This document shows positions 8,813-17,733 of a stretch of DNA of 64,000 bases, piece after piece (positions within the stretch are counted from its first letter, which is position 1; the number at the start of each line of letters is the position of its first letter). Made by a program: the position numbers and the translations under genes. The notes beneath the pieces were generated by a model. It did not search any database. It was not told where the DNA came from and saw nothing but the letters and a program-made list of their open reading frames with translations. The stretch covers positions 1-64,000 of the forward strand of contig NZ_PGOI01000013.1 in NCBI RefSeq assembly GCF_002794355.1, written 5' to 3'. Source of the stretch: Pseudorhodobacter sp. MZDSW-24AT. GTDB lineage: Bacteria > Pseudomonadota > Alphaproteobacteria > Rhodobacterales > Rhodobacteraceae.

Positions 8813-8848
8813 CCCCCTCCCACGCCCCCTCCCACGCCCCCTCCCACG
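8813..8848. repeat. three tandem 12-bp repeats (CCCCCTCCCACG)
   Basis: Three exact copies lie head to tail at 8813-8824, 8825-8836 and 8837-8848, with a further similar copy near 8785-8796. They are non-coding and lie 110 bp before ecm. A slippage origin is likely. Confidence 0.7.
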
Positions 8849-8887
8849 CCTCCGGCAATTGCCGCAACGCAGCGAATTGACACAGGC

Positions 8888-8925
8888 ATAATATTTCTCC
8901 TATCTGTCACAAAGAGAAACATTAT
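8888..8925 (+). promoter_or_regulatory. inverted repeat and promoter-like elements upstream of ecm
   Basis: ATAATATTTCTC (8888-8899) and GAGAAACATTAT (8914-8925) are complementary at 11 of 12 positions across a 14-bp spacer. A TTGACA hexamer (8877-8882) lies just upstream, but no strong -10 hexamer is at the ideal distance. The repeat lies 35-72 bp before the ecm start. It is probably an operator for an ethylmalonyl-CoA pathway regulator (inference). Confidence 0.45.
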
Positions 8926-8959
8926 TGCGCGCACCCCGAGTCGCGCGGTGGAGGCTCCG

Positions 8960-10918
8960 ATGACCAAAGACACCCCTTGGCTGTTCCGCACCTATGCCGG
9001 CCACTCCACCGCCGCCGCCTCCAACGCGCTTTACCGCACCAACCTGTCCAAAGGCCAAACCGGGCTTTCCGTCGCCTTCGACCTGCCCACCCAAACCGGC
9101 TATGACAGCGACCATATCCTTGCCCGGGGCGAGGTGGGCAAGGTCGGCGTGCCGGTCGCGCATCTGGGCGATATGCGCGCGCTCTTCGATCAGATCCCGC
9201 TCGATCAGATGAACACCTCGATGACGATCAACGCCACCGCGCCTTGGCTCCTCGCGCTTTATATCGCGGTGGCCGAGGAACAGGGGGCCGAGATCGCGGC
9301 GCTGAACGGCACCGTGCAAAACGATCTCATCAAGGAATACCTCAGCCGGGGCACCTATATCTGCCCGCCGAAACCCAGCTTGCGCATGATCACCGATGTT
9401 GCGGCCTATACCCAACAGCACCTGCCCAAATGGAACCCGATGAACATCTGCTCCTACCATCTGCAAGAGGCAGGGGCGACGCCGGAACAGGAACTGGCCT
9501 TCGCGCTCGCCACCGCCTGCGCCGTGCTGGATGACCTGAAAGGAAAAGTCTCCGCCGCGGACTTCCCCCATATGGTGGGCCGCATCAGCTTTTTCGTCAA
9601 CGCGGGCATCCGCTTTGTGACCGAGCTGTGCAAGATGCGCGCCTTCGTCGACCTCTGGGATGAGATCACGCACAGCCGCTACGGCATCACCAATCCCAAG
9701 TTCCGCCGCTTCCGCTATGGCGTGCAGGTCAACTCATTGGGCCTCACCGAACCCCAGCCCGAAAACAACGTCTACCGCATCCTGATCGAGATGCTGGCGG
9801 TGACGCTCTCGAAAAACGCCCGCGCCCGCGCCGTCCAGCTTCCGGCGTGGAACGAGGCGTTGGGCCTGCCCCGCCCTTGGGATCAGCAATGGTCGCTCCG
9901 CATGCAGCAGATCCTCGCCTACGAAACCGATCTTCTGGAATATGACGATCTCTTCGACGGCAACCCCGCCATCGACCGCAAGGTGGCCCAGCTCAAGGAC
10001 GGCGCCCGCGCCGAACTCGCGCAGATCGATGCCATGGGCGGCGCGGTGGCCGCCATCGACTACATGAAATCCCGTCTGGTCGAGGCGAATGCCGAGCGCA
10101 TCGCCCGCATCGAATCCAAGGAAACCACGGTCGTCGGCGTCAACCGCTTCACCACCACCGAACCCTCGCCGCTCACCACCGGGGATGGCAGCATCATGGC
10201 CGCCGACCCGCAGGCCGAGGCCGATCAGATCGCCCGCCTGCAGGCATGGCGCGCCCAGCGCGACCCAGCCGCCGTCAAATCCGCCCTCGCCGCTCTGGCC
10301 GACGCTTGCGCGAACGGCAGCAACATCATGCCCGCCTCCATTTCTTGCGCCCGCGCCGGTGTCACCACCGGCGAATGGGGCGCCGTGGTGCGCCGTGCCT
10401 TTGGCGAATACCGCGCCCCCACCGGCGTCTCGCGCCACCTCTCCAACCGCACCGAAGGGCTGGAGCCGATCCGCGAAGCCGTGGCCACCCTGTCCTCCAA
10501 ACTGGGCCGCCCGCTCAAGTTCCTCGTCGGCAAACCGGGGCTCGATGGCCATTCCAACGGCGCCGAACAAATCGCCGCCCGCGCCCGCGACTGTGGCATG
10601 GACATCCATTACGAAGGTATCCGCCTCACCCCGGCTGAAATCGTCAGCGCCGCCGCCGACCAGCAGGCGCATGTGATTGGCCTCTCGATCCTTTCCGGCA
10701 GCCACCTGCCGCTCATCACCGAAACGCTGGATCTCATGCGCGCCGCCAACCTCGCGCATATCCCGCTGGTGGTCGGCGGCATCATCCCCGAGGCCGATGC
10801 CGCCCGCCTGCGCGCGCTGGGCGTCGCCGCCGTCTACACCCCCAAGGATTTCGAACTGAACCGCATCATGCGCGACATCGTCGATCTGGTAGAGACCCGA
10901 CCCGTCGCCGCCGAATGA
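8960..10918 (+). CDS. ecm: ethylmalonyl-CoA mutase, adenosylcobalamin-dependent
   Basis: This 652-residue enzyme rearranges (2R)-ethylmalonyl-CoA to methylsuccinyl-CoA. The N-terminal two thirds is a mutase TIM barrel ([32 protein letters not shown]). The C-terminal B12 domain has the base-off motif in [14 protein letters not shown], the SILSGSH block and the GG motif in [10 protein letters not shown]. The compact single-chain architecture and its placement with ccr fit Ecm rather than methylmalonyl-CoA mutase. ATG 8960 has GGAGG 5 bp upstream, while the GTG at 8948 overlaps that site and is rejected. It is divergent from the acyltransferase and ccr. Confidence 0.94.
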   Translation: MTKDTPWLFRTYAGHSTAAASNALYRTNLSKGQTGLSVAFDLPTQTGYDSDHILARGEVGKVGVPVAHLGDMRALFDQIPLDQMNTSMTINATAPWLLALYIAVAEEQGAEIAALNGTVQNDLIKEYLSRGTYICPPKPSLRMITDVAAYTQQHLPKWNPMNICSYHLQEAGATPEQELAFALATACAVLDDLKGKVSAADFPHMVGRISFFVNAGIRFVTELCKMRAFVDLWDEITHSRYGITNPKFRRFRYGVQVNSLGLTEPQPENNVYRILIEMLAVTLSKNARARAVQLPAWNEALGLPRPWDQQWSLRMQQILAYETDLLEYDDLFDGNPAIDRKVAQLKDGARAELAQIDAMGGAVAAIDYMKSRLVEANAERIARIESKETTVVGVNRFTTTEPSPLTTGDGSIMAADPQAEADQIARLQAWRAQRDPAAVKSALAALADACANGSNIMPASISCARAGVTTGEWGAVVRRAFGEYRAPTGVSRHLSNRTEGLEPIREAVATLSSKLGRPLKFLVGKPGLDGHSNGAEQIAARARDCGMDIHYEGIRLTPAEIVSAAADQQAHVIGLSILSGSHLPLITETLDLMRAANLAHIPLVVGGIIPEADAARLRALGVAAVYTPKDFELNRIMRDIVDLVETRPVAAE

Positions 10919-10923
10919 CCCGC

Positions 10924-10947
10924 CGCCCGCCGCCCCCCGGGCGGGCG
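10924..10947 (+). terminator. GC hairpin after ecm
   Basis: CGCCCGCC (10924-10931) pairs with GGCGGGCG (10940-10947) over an 8-nt loop, 5 bp after the ecm stop. No T-run follows, so termination may be partial or Rho-assisted. Confidence 0.45.
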
Positions 10948-10954
10948 ACAACTC

Positions 10955-10970
10955 GCGCAAACGATTGCGC
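10955..10970. promoter_or_regulatory. inverted repeat GCGCAA-N4-TTGCGC upstream of deoD
   Basis: A perfect 6-bp inverted repeat with a 4-bp spacer lies between the ecm hairpin and deoD (start 11037). It shares half-sites with candidate sites before ccr, ecm, mcl2 and the SHMT-like gene. It is an operator candidate without a known factor. Confidence 0.35.
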
Positions 10971-11036
10971 ACCCTCTTGCCCTCGCCCGACGAAGTGCCT
11001 AAAGGCCGCCCCTTGAAATTCGGATCGAGCACAATC

Positions 11037-11732
11037 ATGACCTTCCACATCGGCGCAAGCCCGGGCGACATCGCCGAAACCTGCCTCCTCCCGGGCGATC
11101 CCTACCGCGCCCGCTGGGCCGCCCAGCGCTTTCTCGACGACGCGCGGCTGGTGTCGGAAACCCGTGGCATGCTGGCCTATACCGGCACCTGGCGCGGCAA
11201 CCGCGTCACCATCCACGGCACCGGCATGGGGATGCCCTCGCTCTCGATCTATGTGAACGAACTGATCCGCGACTACGGCGCCCAAACGCTCATCCGCATC
11301 GGCTCCTGCGGCGCGCTGCAACCCCATATCGCGGTGCGCGATGTGGTGCTGGCGCAAGCGGCCTCCACCATCGGCTCGCCCTCCACCAGCATTTTCCGCG
11401 AAATGCACTTCGCGCCCGTTGCCGACTTCGGCCTGCTGTCAAAGGCGCATGCCGCCGCCACCGGCCCGGTGCATGTGGGGGGCATCTTCACCTCCGACAC
11501 CTTCTATGACGAACGCAAGGATCTGAACGACCAGCTTCAGCGCCACGGCTGCCTCGCGGTGGAAATGGAAACCGCCGAGCTTTACACCCTCGCCGCCCGC
11601 TACCAACGCCGCGCGCTCTCGGTGCTCACCGTGTCGGATCACATCCTGACCGGCGAGGCCCTGCCCAGCGCCGACCGCGAAACCAGCTTTGCCGCCATGG
11701 TCGACATCGCGCTGCACGCCGCCTTTTCCTAA
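11037..11732 (+). CDS. deoD: purine-nucleoside phosphorylase, hexameric type
   Basis: This 231-residue DeoD-type phosphorylase cleaves purine (deoxy)ribonucleosides with phosphate to base and (deoxy)ribose-1-phosphate. Family features are the phosphate-site [14 protein letters not shown], the ribose-binding VEMETAELY and the catalytic Asp in SDHILTG. The frame extends upstream to a TTG at 10965, but ATG 11037 ([11 protein letters not shown]) matches the family start and length. The stop codon overlaps the convergent LysR stop by 4 bp. The coding sequence is intact. Confidence 0.93.
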   Translation: MTFHIGASPGDIAETCLLPGDPYRARWAAQRFLDDARLVSETRGMLAYTGTWRGNRVTIHGTGMGMPSLSIYVNELIRDYGAQTLIRIGSCGALQPHIAVRDVVLAQAASTIGSPSTSIFREMHFAPVADFGLLSKAHAAATGPVHVGGIFTSDTFYDERKDLNDQLQRHGCLAVEMETAELYTLAARYQRRALSVLTVSDHILTGEALPSADRETSFAAMVDIALHAAFS

Positions 11733-12592
11733 GGCGCGCGCAAGGCTTCGGCCACCCGCGCCGCCGCCTCTCCTGCCCGCAGGGGCCGCGCCGACCACAG
11801 GCGCAGCCCGGCGGGCAGCACCACCTCGCACGCAAAGGGCCGCACCAGCCGCCCTTGCTCCAGATGCCGCGCCACCAAGGGCGCGTGCCCCATCACCACC
11901 CCGCCGCCGTTCACCGCCTCTTCGACCGCCAGCGCATAAAGCGAAAACACTGGCCCCAAAGGCACCAGCTCCACACCTGCCGCCGCCAGCCACAGCCCCC
12001 AATCGCCGCGCCATGTCGCATCGCTCAGGCAAGGCACCCCGGCCAGATCCTCCACCCTGCGCAACCGCGCCGCCATCCCCGGCGCGCAGACCGGGAAAAT
12101 CCGGTCCTCGGCCACCACCTCGCCCAACGCCCGCCCGGGAAACAGGCACAGATCATACCCCGCCCGCTTCAGGTTCGGCGGCGCTTCCATCGCGGTGATC
12201 GACAGGGAAATCTCGGGATGGGCCGCGCGCAAGGCGGGCAGACGCGGCGACAGCCACAGCTGCGCAATCGCGGGCAAGGTGGCAATATGCACCGCACGCG
12301 GCCGTGCCTCGGCCCGCAAACGCCGCCCCACCGCGCCCAAAGCGTCAAAGGCCGCCGACAGCTCGGGCAGCACCCGCGCGCCCAAGGGCGTCAGCGCCAC
12401 CCCGCGCGGCCCGCGCACAAACAGCGCCGCGCCCAGCACCGCCTCCAATTGCTTGACCTGCGCCGTCACCGCGCCCGGCGTCACCCCCAACTCGGCCGCC
12501 GCCGCCGCAAATCCTCCCAGCCGCGCCGCCGCCTCAAAGGCCCGCAGCGCGTTCAACGGCAGATCCGGCAGGCGGGGCGGGGAAACAGCCAT
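11729..12592 (-). CDS. LysR family transcriptional regulator (GcvA-like)
   Basis: This 287-residue LysR protein has an N-terminal winged helix-turn-helix ([38 protein letters not shown]) followed by a periplasmic-binding-like effector domain. The shape is closest to GcvA/AmpR-type regulators. ATG 12592 has TGAGG upstream, while an earlier in-frame ATG at 12619 lacks one. It is divergent from the SHMT-like gene with 94 bp between the starts, so by the usual LysR arrangement it probably controls that gene and the aldo/keto reductase. A TTGCGCGCAA palindrome lies in the gap. Confidence 0.88.
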   Translation of the reverse strand: MAVSPPRLPDLPLNALRAFEAAARLGGFAAAAAELGVTPGAVTAQVKQLEAVLGAALFVRGPRGVALTPLGARVLPELSAAFDALGAVGRRLRAEARPRAVHIATLPAIAQLWLSPRLPALRAAHPEISLSITAMEAPPNLKRAGYDLCLFPGRALGEVVAEDRIFPVCAPGMAARLRRVEDLAGVPCLSDATWRGDWGLWLAAAGVELVPLGPVFSLYALAVEEAVNGGGVVMGHAPLVARHLEQGRLVRPFACEVVLPAGLRLWSARPLRAGEAAARVAEALRAP

Positions 12593-12635
12593 CAAAGCCT
12601 CAGGTTTTCTAACCCTCATATTTCTGAAAACTCAT

Positions 12636-12645
12636 TTGCGCGCAA
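12636..12645. promoter_or_regulatory. palindrome TTGCGCGCAA between the LysR gene and the SHMT-like gene
   Basis: A perfect 10-bp palindrome sits in the 94-bp divergent region, 44 bp from the LysR start and 42 bp from the SHMT-like start. It is a plausible LysR operator, inferred from position and symmetry only. Confidence 0.4.
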
Positions 12646-12686
12646 TCCCCGCCCCCCGCATCCTGCCCCCATCACAGGAGATTGCC

Positions 12687-14000
12687 ATGCCCCACCAAGC
12701 CCCCCGCCCTTGGGTTCCCACCGACGCTTTCGTCCAGACCCTCGCCACCGCCGCCGCCGCCCCTTCGGCCCACGTCAACGCCCGCATCGACGCCCTGATC
12801 GCCGCCAATCTTCAGATTCACGATCAGGACTGCTTCAACCTCAACCCCGCCACCAATGTGATGAACCCCCGCGCCGAAGCCGCCCTCGCGCGCGGGCTCG
12901 GCTCCCGGCCAAGCCTCGGCTACCCCGGCGACAAATATGAAATGGGGCTGGAGGCGATCGAAGAGATCGAGGTCATCGCCGCCGAACTCGCCTGCGAAAT
13001 CTTCGGCGCGCGCTACGCCGAAATCCGCGTGGGCTCAGGCGCGCTGGCCAACCTTTATGGCTTCATGGCGCTGGCCAAACCCGGCGATTGCATCATCGCG
13101 CCCCCCGCCGCCGTCGGCGGCCATGTCACCCACCACGCCGCCGGCTGCGCGGGCCTCTACGGCCTTGTCACCCATCCCGCCCCCGTCAACCCCGATGGCT
13201 ACACCCTCGACCTGCCCGGCCTGCGCGCGCTCGCCCAGCGCACCCGCCCCAAGATCATCACCATCGGCGGCAGCCTCAACCTCTTCCCGCATCCGGTCTC
13301 CGAGATCCGCGCCATCGCGGATGAGGTCGGCGCCCATGTCCTGTTTGACGCCGCCCATCAATGCGGCATCATCGCGGGCGGCACCTGGGGCAACCCCTTG
13401 GCCATGGGCGCGCATCTGATGACGATGAGCACCTATAAATCCCTCGGCGGCCCCGCCGGCGGCTTGATCGTCACCAACGACGCCACCATCGCCGAGCGGC
13501 TGGACCAGATCGCCTTTCCGGGCATGACCGCCAATTTCGACGCCGCCAAATCCGCCGCCCTCGCCATCACCCTGCTCGACTGGCGCGATCACGGCGCGGC
13601 CTATGCAAAGGCCATGGTCGCCCTCGCCCAAGCCCTTGCGCGCGAACTTGATGCCCTCGGTTTGCCCGTCTTCGCCGCCGACCGCGGCGCCACCCAAACC
13701 CACCAATTCGCGATCGAGGCCGCCCCCTTCGGCGGCGGTCAGGCCGCCTCGAAAACCCTGCGCAAGGCGGGCTTTCTCGCCTGCGGCATCGGCCTGCCCC
13801 TGCCCGACGTGCCGGGTGATATGAACGGCCTGCGCATCGGCGCGCCCGAGCTTGTGCGCCGCGGCGTCACCCCCGCCGACGCCCCCGCCCTTGCTTCCCT
13901 CATTGCCAGCGCGCTACGCTCCAACGCAGCCGAAACCCTCGCCCCGCAGACCCGCGCCTTGCGGGCGCGCTTCACGGGCCTGCATTATATCAACGCCTGA
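12687..14000 (+). CDS. SHMT-fold PLP-dependent enzyme, probably tetrahydrofolate-independent
   Basis: This 437-residue protein aligns along its length with serine hydroxymethyltransferase. PLP-site landmarks are conserved: the SGSQAN-equivalent GSGALANLYG, GGHVTHH, the Asp-x-x-His of DAAHQCG, the Schiff-base Lys251 in STYKSLGGPAGG and the carboxylate-binding RRG near the C-terminus. The folate contacts are not: the catalytic Glu of AEGYPGKRYY is Leu77, the second Tyr of that motif is Glu85, and the THK motif is TYK. That suggests an aldolase or alpha-methylserine-type reaction without folate (inference). AGGAG precedes ATG 12687. It forms an operon with an aldo/keto reductase and is divergent from a LysR gene. 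The substrate is unknown. Confidence 0.82.
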   Translation: MPHQAPRPWVPTDAFVQTLATAAAAPSAHVNARIDALIAANLQIHDQDCFNLNPATNVMNPRAEAALARGLGSRPSLGYPGDKYEMGLEAIEEIEVIAAELACEIFGARYAEIRVGSGALANLYGFMALAKPGDCIIAPPAAVGGHVTHHAAGCAGLYGLVTHPAPVNPDGYTLDLPGLRALAQRTRPKIITIGGSLNLFPHPVSEIRAIADEVGAHVLFDAAHQCGIIAGGTWGNPLAMGAHLMTMSTYKSLGGPAGGLIVTNDATIAERLDQIAFPGMTANFDAAKSAALAITLLDWRDHGAAYAKAMVALAQALARELDALGLPVFAADRGATQTHQFAIEAAPFGGGQAASKTLRKAGFLACGIGLPLPDVPGDMNGLRIGAPELVRRGVTPADAPALASLIASALRSNAAETLAPQTRALRARFTGLHYINA

Positions 14001-14019
14001 CATCACCAAAGGGGCCGCC

Positions 14020-15003
14020 ATGAATCACCGCACACTCGGGTCCAGCGGCCCCACCGTCTCGGCCTTGGGCCTCGGCTGCCTGTCCTTCGGCGGCCTCTTC
14101 GGCGCGACCGACACGGCCACCTCGCTTGCCTGCCTCGATGCCGCTTGGGACCACGGCATCACCTTTCTCGACGTCGCCAATGTCTATGGCAACGGCACGT
14201 CGGAATCCGTCATCGGCCAGTGGCTCGCCAGCCGCCGCCACCGCCCGGTGATCGCCACCAAAGCAGGCATCGTCTCGGGCGCGCAGCGCGGCGTGAACAA
14301 CAACCCCGCCCACCTGCGGGCCGAGCTCGAAGGCTCGCTCCGCCGCTTGGGCACCGATCATGTCGATCTTTTCTACCTCCACCGCCACGACCCCGGCACC
14401 CCCATCGCCGAGGTGGCAGGGCTGATGGGCGACCTGATCCGCGAAGGCAAGATCGGCGGCTATGGCCTGTCGGAAATCGCGCCCTATACCTTGCGCCGCG
14501 CCCATGCCGAACAGCCCGTGACGGCGGTGCAGAACGAATACTCGCTTTGGACCCGCCAACCCGAACTCGGCCTGCTGCAGGCCTGCGCCGCCTTGGGCGT
14601 CGCCTTCATCCCCTTCTCGCCGCTGGCGCGCGGTGCCTTCGGCCAACCGATGCTCGACCCCGATCAGCACGACCTCGGCCCTTTCCGAAGCCAGATCCCC
14701 CGCTTCGCGCCGGAACACTGGCCGCAGAACAAACCCTACCTCCTCGCCTTCCAGCGCCTCGCCGCTGATTTGGGCCACCACCCCGCCGCCCTCGCCCTCG
14801 CATGGTGCCTGCACCAGGGCGACCACCTGATCCCGATCCCCGGCACCCGCAGCGCGCGCCACCTCGCCGCCTGGGCCAAAGCCCCGCAGATCACCCTCTC
14901 CGCCGCCGAGCTTCAGGCGATCGACACCACCCTCCCCGTCGGCTGGGCCTCGGGCGACCGCTACAATGACGCGATGGCCGCCTCGGTCGAGCGCTACAGC
15001 TGA
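14020..15003 (+). CDS. aldo/keto reductase
   Basis: This 327-residue TIM-barrel NADPH-dependent oxidoreductase has the full catalytic tetrad: Asp51 and Tyr56 (LDVANVYG), Lys81 (ATKAG) and His121 (LHRHD). The cofactor-binding C-terminal segment IPIPGTRSARHL is present. It starts 19 bp after the SHMT-like gene and is probably co-transcribed, so it may reduce an aldehyde or keto product of that enzyme (inference). It resembles the L-glyceraldehyde-3-phosphate reductase/voltage-gated-channel-beta branch of the family. The precise substrate is not predictable. Confidence 0.9.
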   Translation: MNHRTLGSSGPTVSALGLGCLSFGGLFGATDTATSLACLDAAWDHGITFLDVANVYGNGTSESVIGQWLASRRHRPVIATKAGIVSGAQRGVNNNPAHLRAELEGSLRRLGTDHVDLFYLHRHDPGTPIAEVAGLMGDLIREGKIGGYGLSEIAPYTLRRAHAEQPVTAVQNEYSLWTRQPELGLLQACAALGVAFIPFSPLARGAFGQPMLDPDQHDLGPFRSQIPRFAPEHWPQNKPYLLAFQRLAADLGHHPAALALAWCLHQGDHLIPIPGTRSARHLAAWAKAPQITLSAAELQAIDTTLPVGWASGDRYNDAMAASVERYS

Positions 15004-15013
15004 CCCCGCCCCC

Positions 15014-15078
15014 GCTCATCTGTTTTCAAATATCCTCGGGGGGGCGCGGCACGCGCGGGGGGCAGACAGCCCCCCTCC
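15014..15078 (+). repeat. intergenic GC-rich repeat, copy 3 of 4
   Basis: GCTCATCTGTTTTCAAATATCC, a G-run, the GCGCGGCACGCGCG core, a second G-run and a C-run form a potential hairpin between the convergent aldo/keto reductase and GST genes. The first 20 bases are nearly identical to copy 4 at 37361. Confidence 0.7.
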
Positions 15079-15132
15079 ACCGCCGGACACCCGCGCGTCC
15101 GGTTATCGCCGCGCGTGTCCCCGCCGCAGCGA

Positions 15133-16107
15133 TCAGCCGCGCCCGTGCGGCGCCGCGTAATCCAGCACCGGGTTGATCGGAATTATCCGGTTCGGATTGA
15201 TGGTGTCATGGCTGTAATGGTAATGCCGCACGAAATGATCCACCCGCACGGTCTCGGCCACGCCGGGCCATTGGTAAAGCGCGCGCGTGAACCCCCACAG
15301 GTTGGGGTAGTCCACGATCCGCCGCCGATTGCACTTGAAATGCAGGTGATACACCGGATCAAAGCGGATCAGCGTCGGGAACAGCCGCCAATCGGCCTCG
15401 GTCACCCGGTCCCCGGTCAGATAGCGGCGTTGCCCCAGCAGATCCTCCAGCCAGTCCAGACTGTCGAACAGCGCCACCACCGCCTCGTCATAGGCCGCCT
15501 GCTTCGTCGCAAACCCGGCCTTGTAGACCCCGTTGTTCACCGTGTCGTAAATCCGCGCGTTCAGAGTCTCGATCTCCCCGCGCAACGGCTCGGGCCAGTA
15601 ATCCTCCCGGTTGCCCGTCACCCCGTCAAAGGCAGTATTGAACATGCGGATGATCTCGGCGGATTCATTGCTCACGATCCGCCCGCTCTCCTTGTCCCAC
15701 AACACCGGCACCGTCACCCGGCCCGACATATCCGGCGTGTCGCGCAGATAGATGTCGCGCAGGAACGGCAGCCCGAACTGCCGATCCCCGGTGGCGCCGT
15801 CAAAATCCGTGTCAAAGGTCCAGCCCTCGGACAGCATGTCCGGATGCACCACCGAGATGTCGATATGCGGGGCCAAGCCTTTCAGCGCGCGAAAGATCAG
15901 CGTGCGATGCGCCCAAGGACAGGCCAGCGAGACATACAGATGATAGCGCCCGCTCTCCGCCTTGAACCCGCCCTCGCCACTTGGTCCGGCCGATCCATCC
16001 GCCGTCACCCAATTGCGAAAGGTCGATTGCTTGCGCTCGAAGGCGCCCCCGGTCTTGGCAGTGTCATACCATTCGTCATGCCAGACCCCATCCACCAATT
16101 GTCCCAT
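15133..16107 (-). CDS. glutathionyl-hydroquinone reductase-type glutathione S-transferase (Xi class)
   Basis: This 324-residue protein has the Xi-class active site CPWAHR with catalytic Cys63, a thioredoxin-like N-domain (VSNESAEII cis-region) and an all-helical C-domain ending in HYHYSHDTINPNRIIPI. This family (E. coli YqjG, Sphingobium PcpF) reductively removes glutathione from glutathionyl-hydroquinones. AGGGGGAC precedes ATG 16107. It stands alone on the minus strand, convergent with the aldo/keto reductase. Family assignment is confident. The physiological quinone is unknown. Confidence 0.92.
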   Translation of the reverse strand: MGQLVDGVWHDEWYDTAKTGGAFERKQSTFRNWVTADGSAGPSGEGGFKAESGRYHLYVSLACPWAHRTLIFRALKGLAPHIDISVVHPDMLSEGWTFDTDFDGATGDRQFGLPFLRDIYLRDTPDMSGRVTVPVLWDKESGRIVSNESAEIIRMFNTAFDGVTGNREDYWPEPLRGEIETLNARIYDTVNNGVYKAGFATKQAAYDEAVVALFDSLDWLEDLLGQRRYLTGDRVTEADWRLFPTLIRFDPVYHLHFKCNRRRIVDYPNLWGFTRALYQWPGVAETVRVDHFVRHYHYSHDTINPNRIIPINPVLDYAAPHGRG

Positions 16108-16221
16108 GCCGTCCCCCTGTCGCTGTTGCTCCTGCCAAGGCTAGCATCCCGGCGCGGCCCCGTGGGGGCCAAGTCTTCGCGCTCGCGCACAAAGACCCGC
16201 TCGAAACCGGGCAAGCCCGCC

Positions 16222-16413
16222 CTAGTCGCGGGGCCGCAGACAATCGCGCGGAGCCACTCCGCCCGGCACCACCGCCCCACAGGAAACACAACGCCACTGC
16301 CCCGCCGCGCGTTCCTGCCGCCAGCGACAGGCCCGCGTCAGCGTGGAATTGCGCCGGGTGATCCACATATAGCCCAGCACCGCCAACAGCAGGATCAGCA
16401 GAAGAACCGGCAT
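16222..16413 (-). CDS. small membrane protein with zinc-ribbon-like cysteines
   Basis: This 63-residue frame begins with a strong transmembrane segment (MPVLLLILLLAVLGYMW) and continues into a basic tail with a CxxC pair (RCVSCGAVV) and a later Cys (RDCLRPRD), like half of a zinc ribbon. It starts 6 bp after the BLUF gene's stop on the same strand, which supports it as a real co-transcribed gene. It is too short for a family call. No function can be assigned. Confidence 0.6.
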   Translation of the reverse strand: MPVLLLILLLAVLGYMWITRRNSTLTRACRWRQERAAGQWRCVSCGAVVPGGVAPRDCLRPRD

Positions 16414-16419
16414 CGGCGG

Positions 16420-16815
16420 CTAGATCGCCAACCGGCCAAAGACCGAGACAACGCCTTCCATCCCCGCCGCTTCCGGCACGCCCACCGCCACTTCCTCGCG
16501 CGTCCACACGGGCGAGTCCGCCGGATCGTATTTCATCGCCCAATGGCTGAACATCCGCGCGGTATCGGCAATCTCGCGCCGCATCAGCGTGCGCACATGC
16601 TCGTGCCGTTTGTCGGCGCAGATACGGGCATAGGTGGCCTCCACCGCCTCCGCCGGGCCTTCCAGCAGTTGCAAGAACAGGTCTTCACGGCAGATCAGCG
16701 CCCCGGTGATCTGGTCGCGCATGTTGCAGCGGCGCGCTTCGATCAGGATCGCAGTCAGGACGCCGCCATCATATTCGACAGGGCGGGACGCATAGGCAAG
16801 TTGCAACAGAGGCAT
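16420..16815 (-). CDS. BLUF-domain blue-light photoreceptor, short type
   Basis: This 131-residue protein is essentially a single BLUF domain that would bind FAD and sense blue light. All photochemically important positions of AppA can be matched: Tyr8 (AppA Y21), Ser10 (S23), Asn31 (N45), Gln49 in LFLQLLEG (Q63), Trp92 (W104) and Met94 (M106). About 35 residues follow with no output domain, so it should signal by protein-protein contact. Start is ATG 16815 with AAGGA upstream, and the TTG before it is ignored. It is followed immediately by a membrane micro-protein, a possible partner. Confidence 0.9.
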   Translation of the reverse strand: MPLLQLAYASRPVEYDGGVLTAILIEARRCNMRDQITGALICREDLFLQLLEGPAEAVEATYARICADKRHEHVRTLMRREIADTARMFSHWAMKYDPADSPVWTREEVAVGVPEAAGMEGVVSVFGRLAI

Positions 16816-16953
16816 CAAATCAATCCTTTCAGGGCGCCCAAGCCGGCGCCCGGCCCGACATTATGCAACCAGACCTGTCAAGACCAGTGGTCACCACGCA
16901 AAAGGCCCCGGAAATACCGGGGCCTGACTTCGCGTCATCCTGTCAGCGGGGCC

Positions 16954-17730
16954 TTACACCACCCGCTCGACCATCATCTTCTTGATCTCGGCAATCGCCT
17001 TGGCCGGGTTCAGCCCTTTGGGGCAGGTCTTGGCGCAGTTCATGATCGTGTGGCAGCGATACAGCTTGAACGGATCTTCCAGATCGTCCAACCGCTCGCC
17101 CGTCGCCTCATCGCGGCTGTCGATGATCCAGCGATAGGCATGCAGCAAGGCGGCTGGCCCCAGATATTTGTCGCCATTCCACCAATAGCTCGGGCAAGAC
17201 GTGCTGCACGATGCGCACATCACGCATTCATACAGACCATCCAGCTTTTCCCGGTCCTCGATCGACTGACGCCATTCCTTGGCCGGGCGGTTGGTCTTGG
17301 TTTCCAGCCACGGCATGATGCTGGCATGCTGCGCATAGAAATGCGTCAGGTCCGGGATCAGATCCTTGATCACCGGCATATGCGGCAGCGGATAGATCTT
17401 CACATCGCCTTTCACCTCGTCCAACCCATAGATACAGGCCAGCGTGTTGATGCCGTCGATGTTCATCGCGCAAGACCCGCAAATCCCTTCACGGCAGGAC
17501 CGGCGGAAGGTCAGCGTCGGGTCGATCTCATTCTTGATCTTGATCAGCGCGTCCAGAACCATCGGGCCGCAGCTGTCCATATCGACGAAATAGGTGTCGA
17601 CCTGCGGGTTTTTCCCGTCATCGGGATTCCAGCGATAGATCTGGAATTTCCGCACATTCTTGCCCTCCGGCTTCGGCCATGTCTTGCCGGTGCGGATGGT
17701 GCTGTTCTTGGGAAGCGTGAATTGAACCAT
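16954..17730 (-). CDS. sdhB: succinate dehydrogenase iron-sulfur subunit
   Basis: This 258-residue subunit carries the electron-transfer clusters of complex II between FAD in SdhA and quinone. The plant-type [2Fe-2S] motif [15 protein letters not shown] and the C-terminal ferredoxin Cys clusters ([16 protein letters not shown] and [15 protein letters not shown]) are complete. It is last in the minus-strand operon sdhC-sdhD-sdhA-lipoprotein-lipoprotein-sdhB, 3 bp after the preceding lipoprotein gene, with GGAAGGGA as ribosome-binding site. Confidence 0.97.
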   Translation of the reverse strand: MVQFTLPKNSTIRTGKTWPKPEGKNVRKFQIYRWNPDDGKNPQVDTYFVDMDSCGPMVLDALIKIKNEIDPTLTFRRSCREGICGSCAMNIDGINTLACIYGLDEVKGDVKIYPLPHMPVIKDLIPDLTHFYAQHASIMPWLETKTNRPAKEWRQSIEDREKLDGLYECVMCASCSTSCPSYWWNGDKYLGPAALLHAYRWIIDSRDEATGERLDDLEDPFKLYRCHTIMNCAKTCPKGLNPAKAIAEIKKMMVERVV

Positions 17731-17733
17731 GGT

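Noticed and set aside
8785-8860. Possible CRISPR-like array from short C-rich repeats
   Set aside because: The repeats are 12 bp and contiguous with no spacers. No cas genes are in the window.
10965-11036. N-terminal extension of DeoD from TTG 10965
   Set aside because: It adds 24 residues not found in the family and begins inside a candidate operator. ATG 11037 gives the standard N-terminus.
12195-12686. 5' extension of the SHMT-like frame by 164 codons
   Set aside because: It overlaps the divergent LysR gene. ATG 12687 has AGGAG at proper distance and matches the start of the fold.
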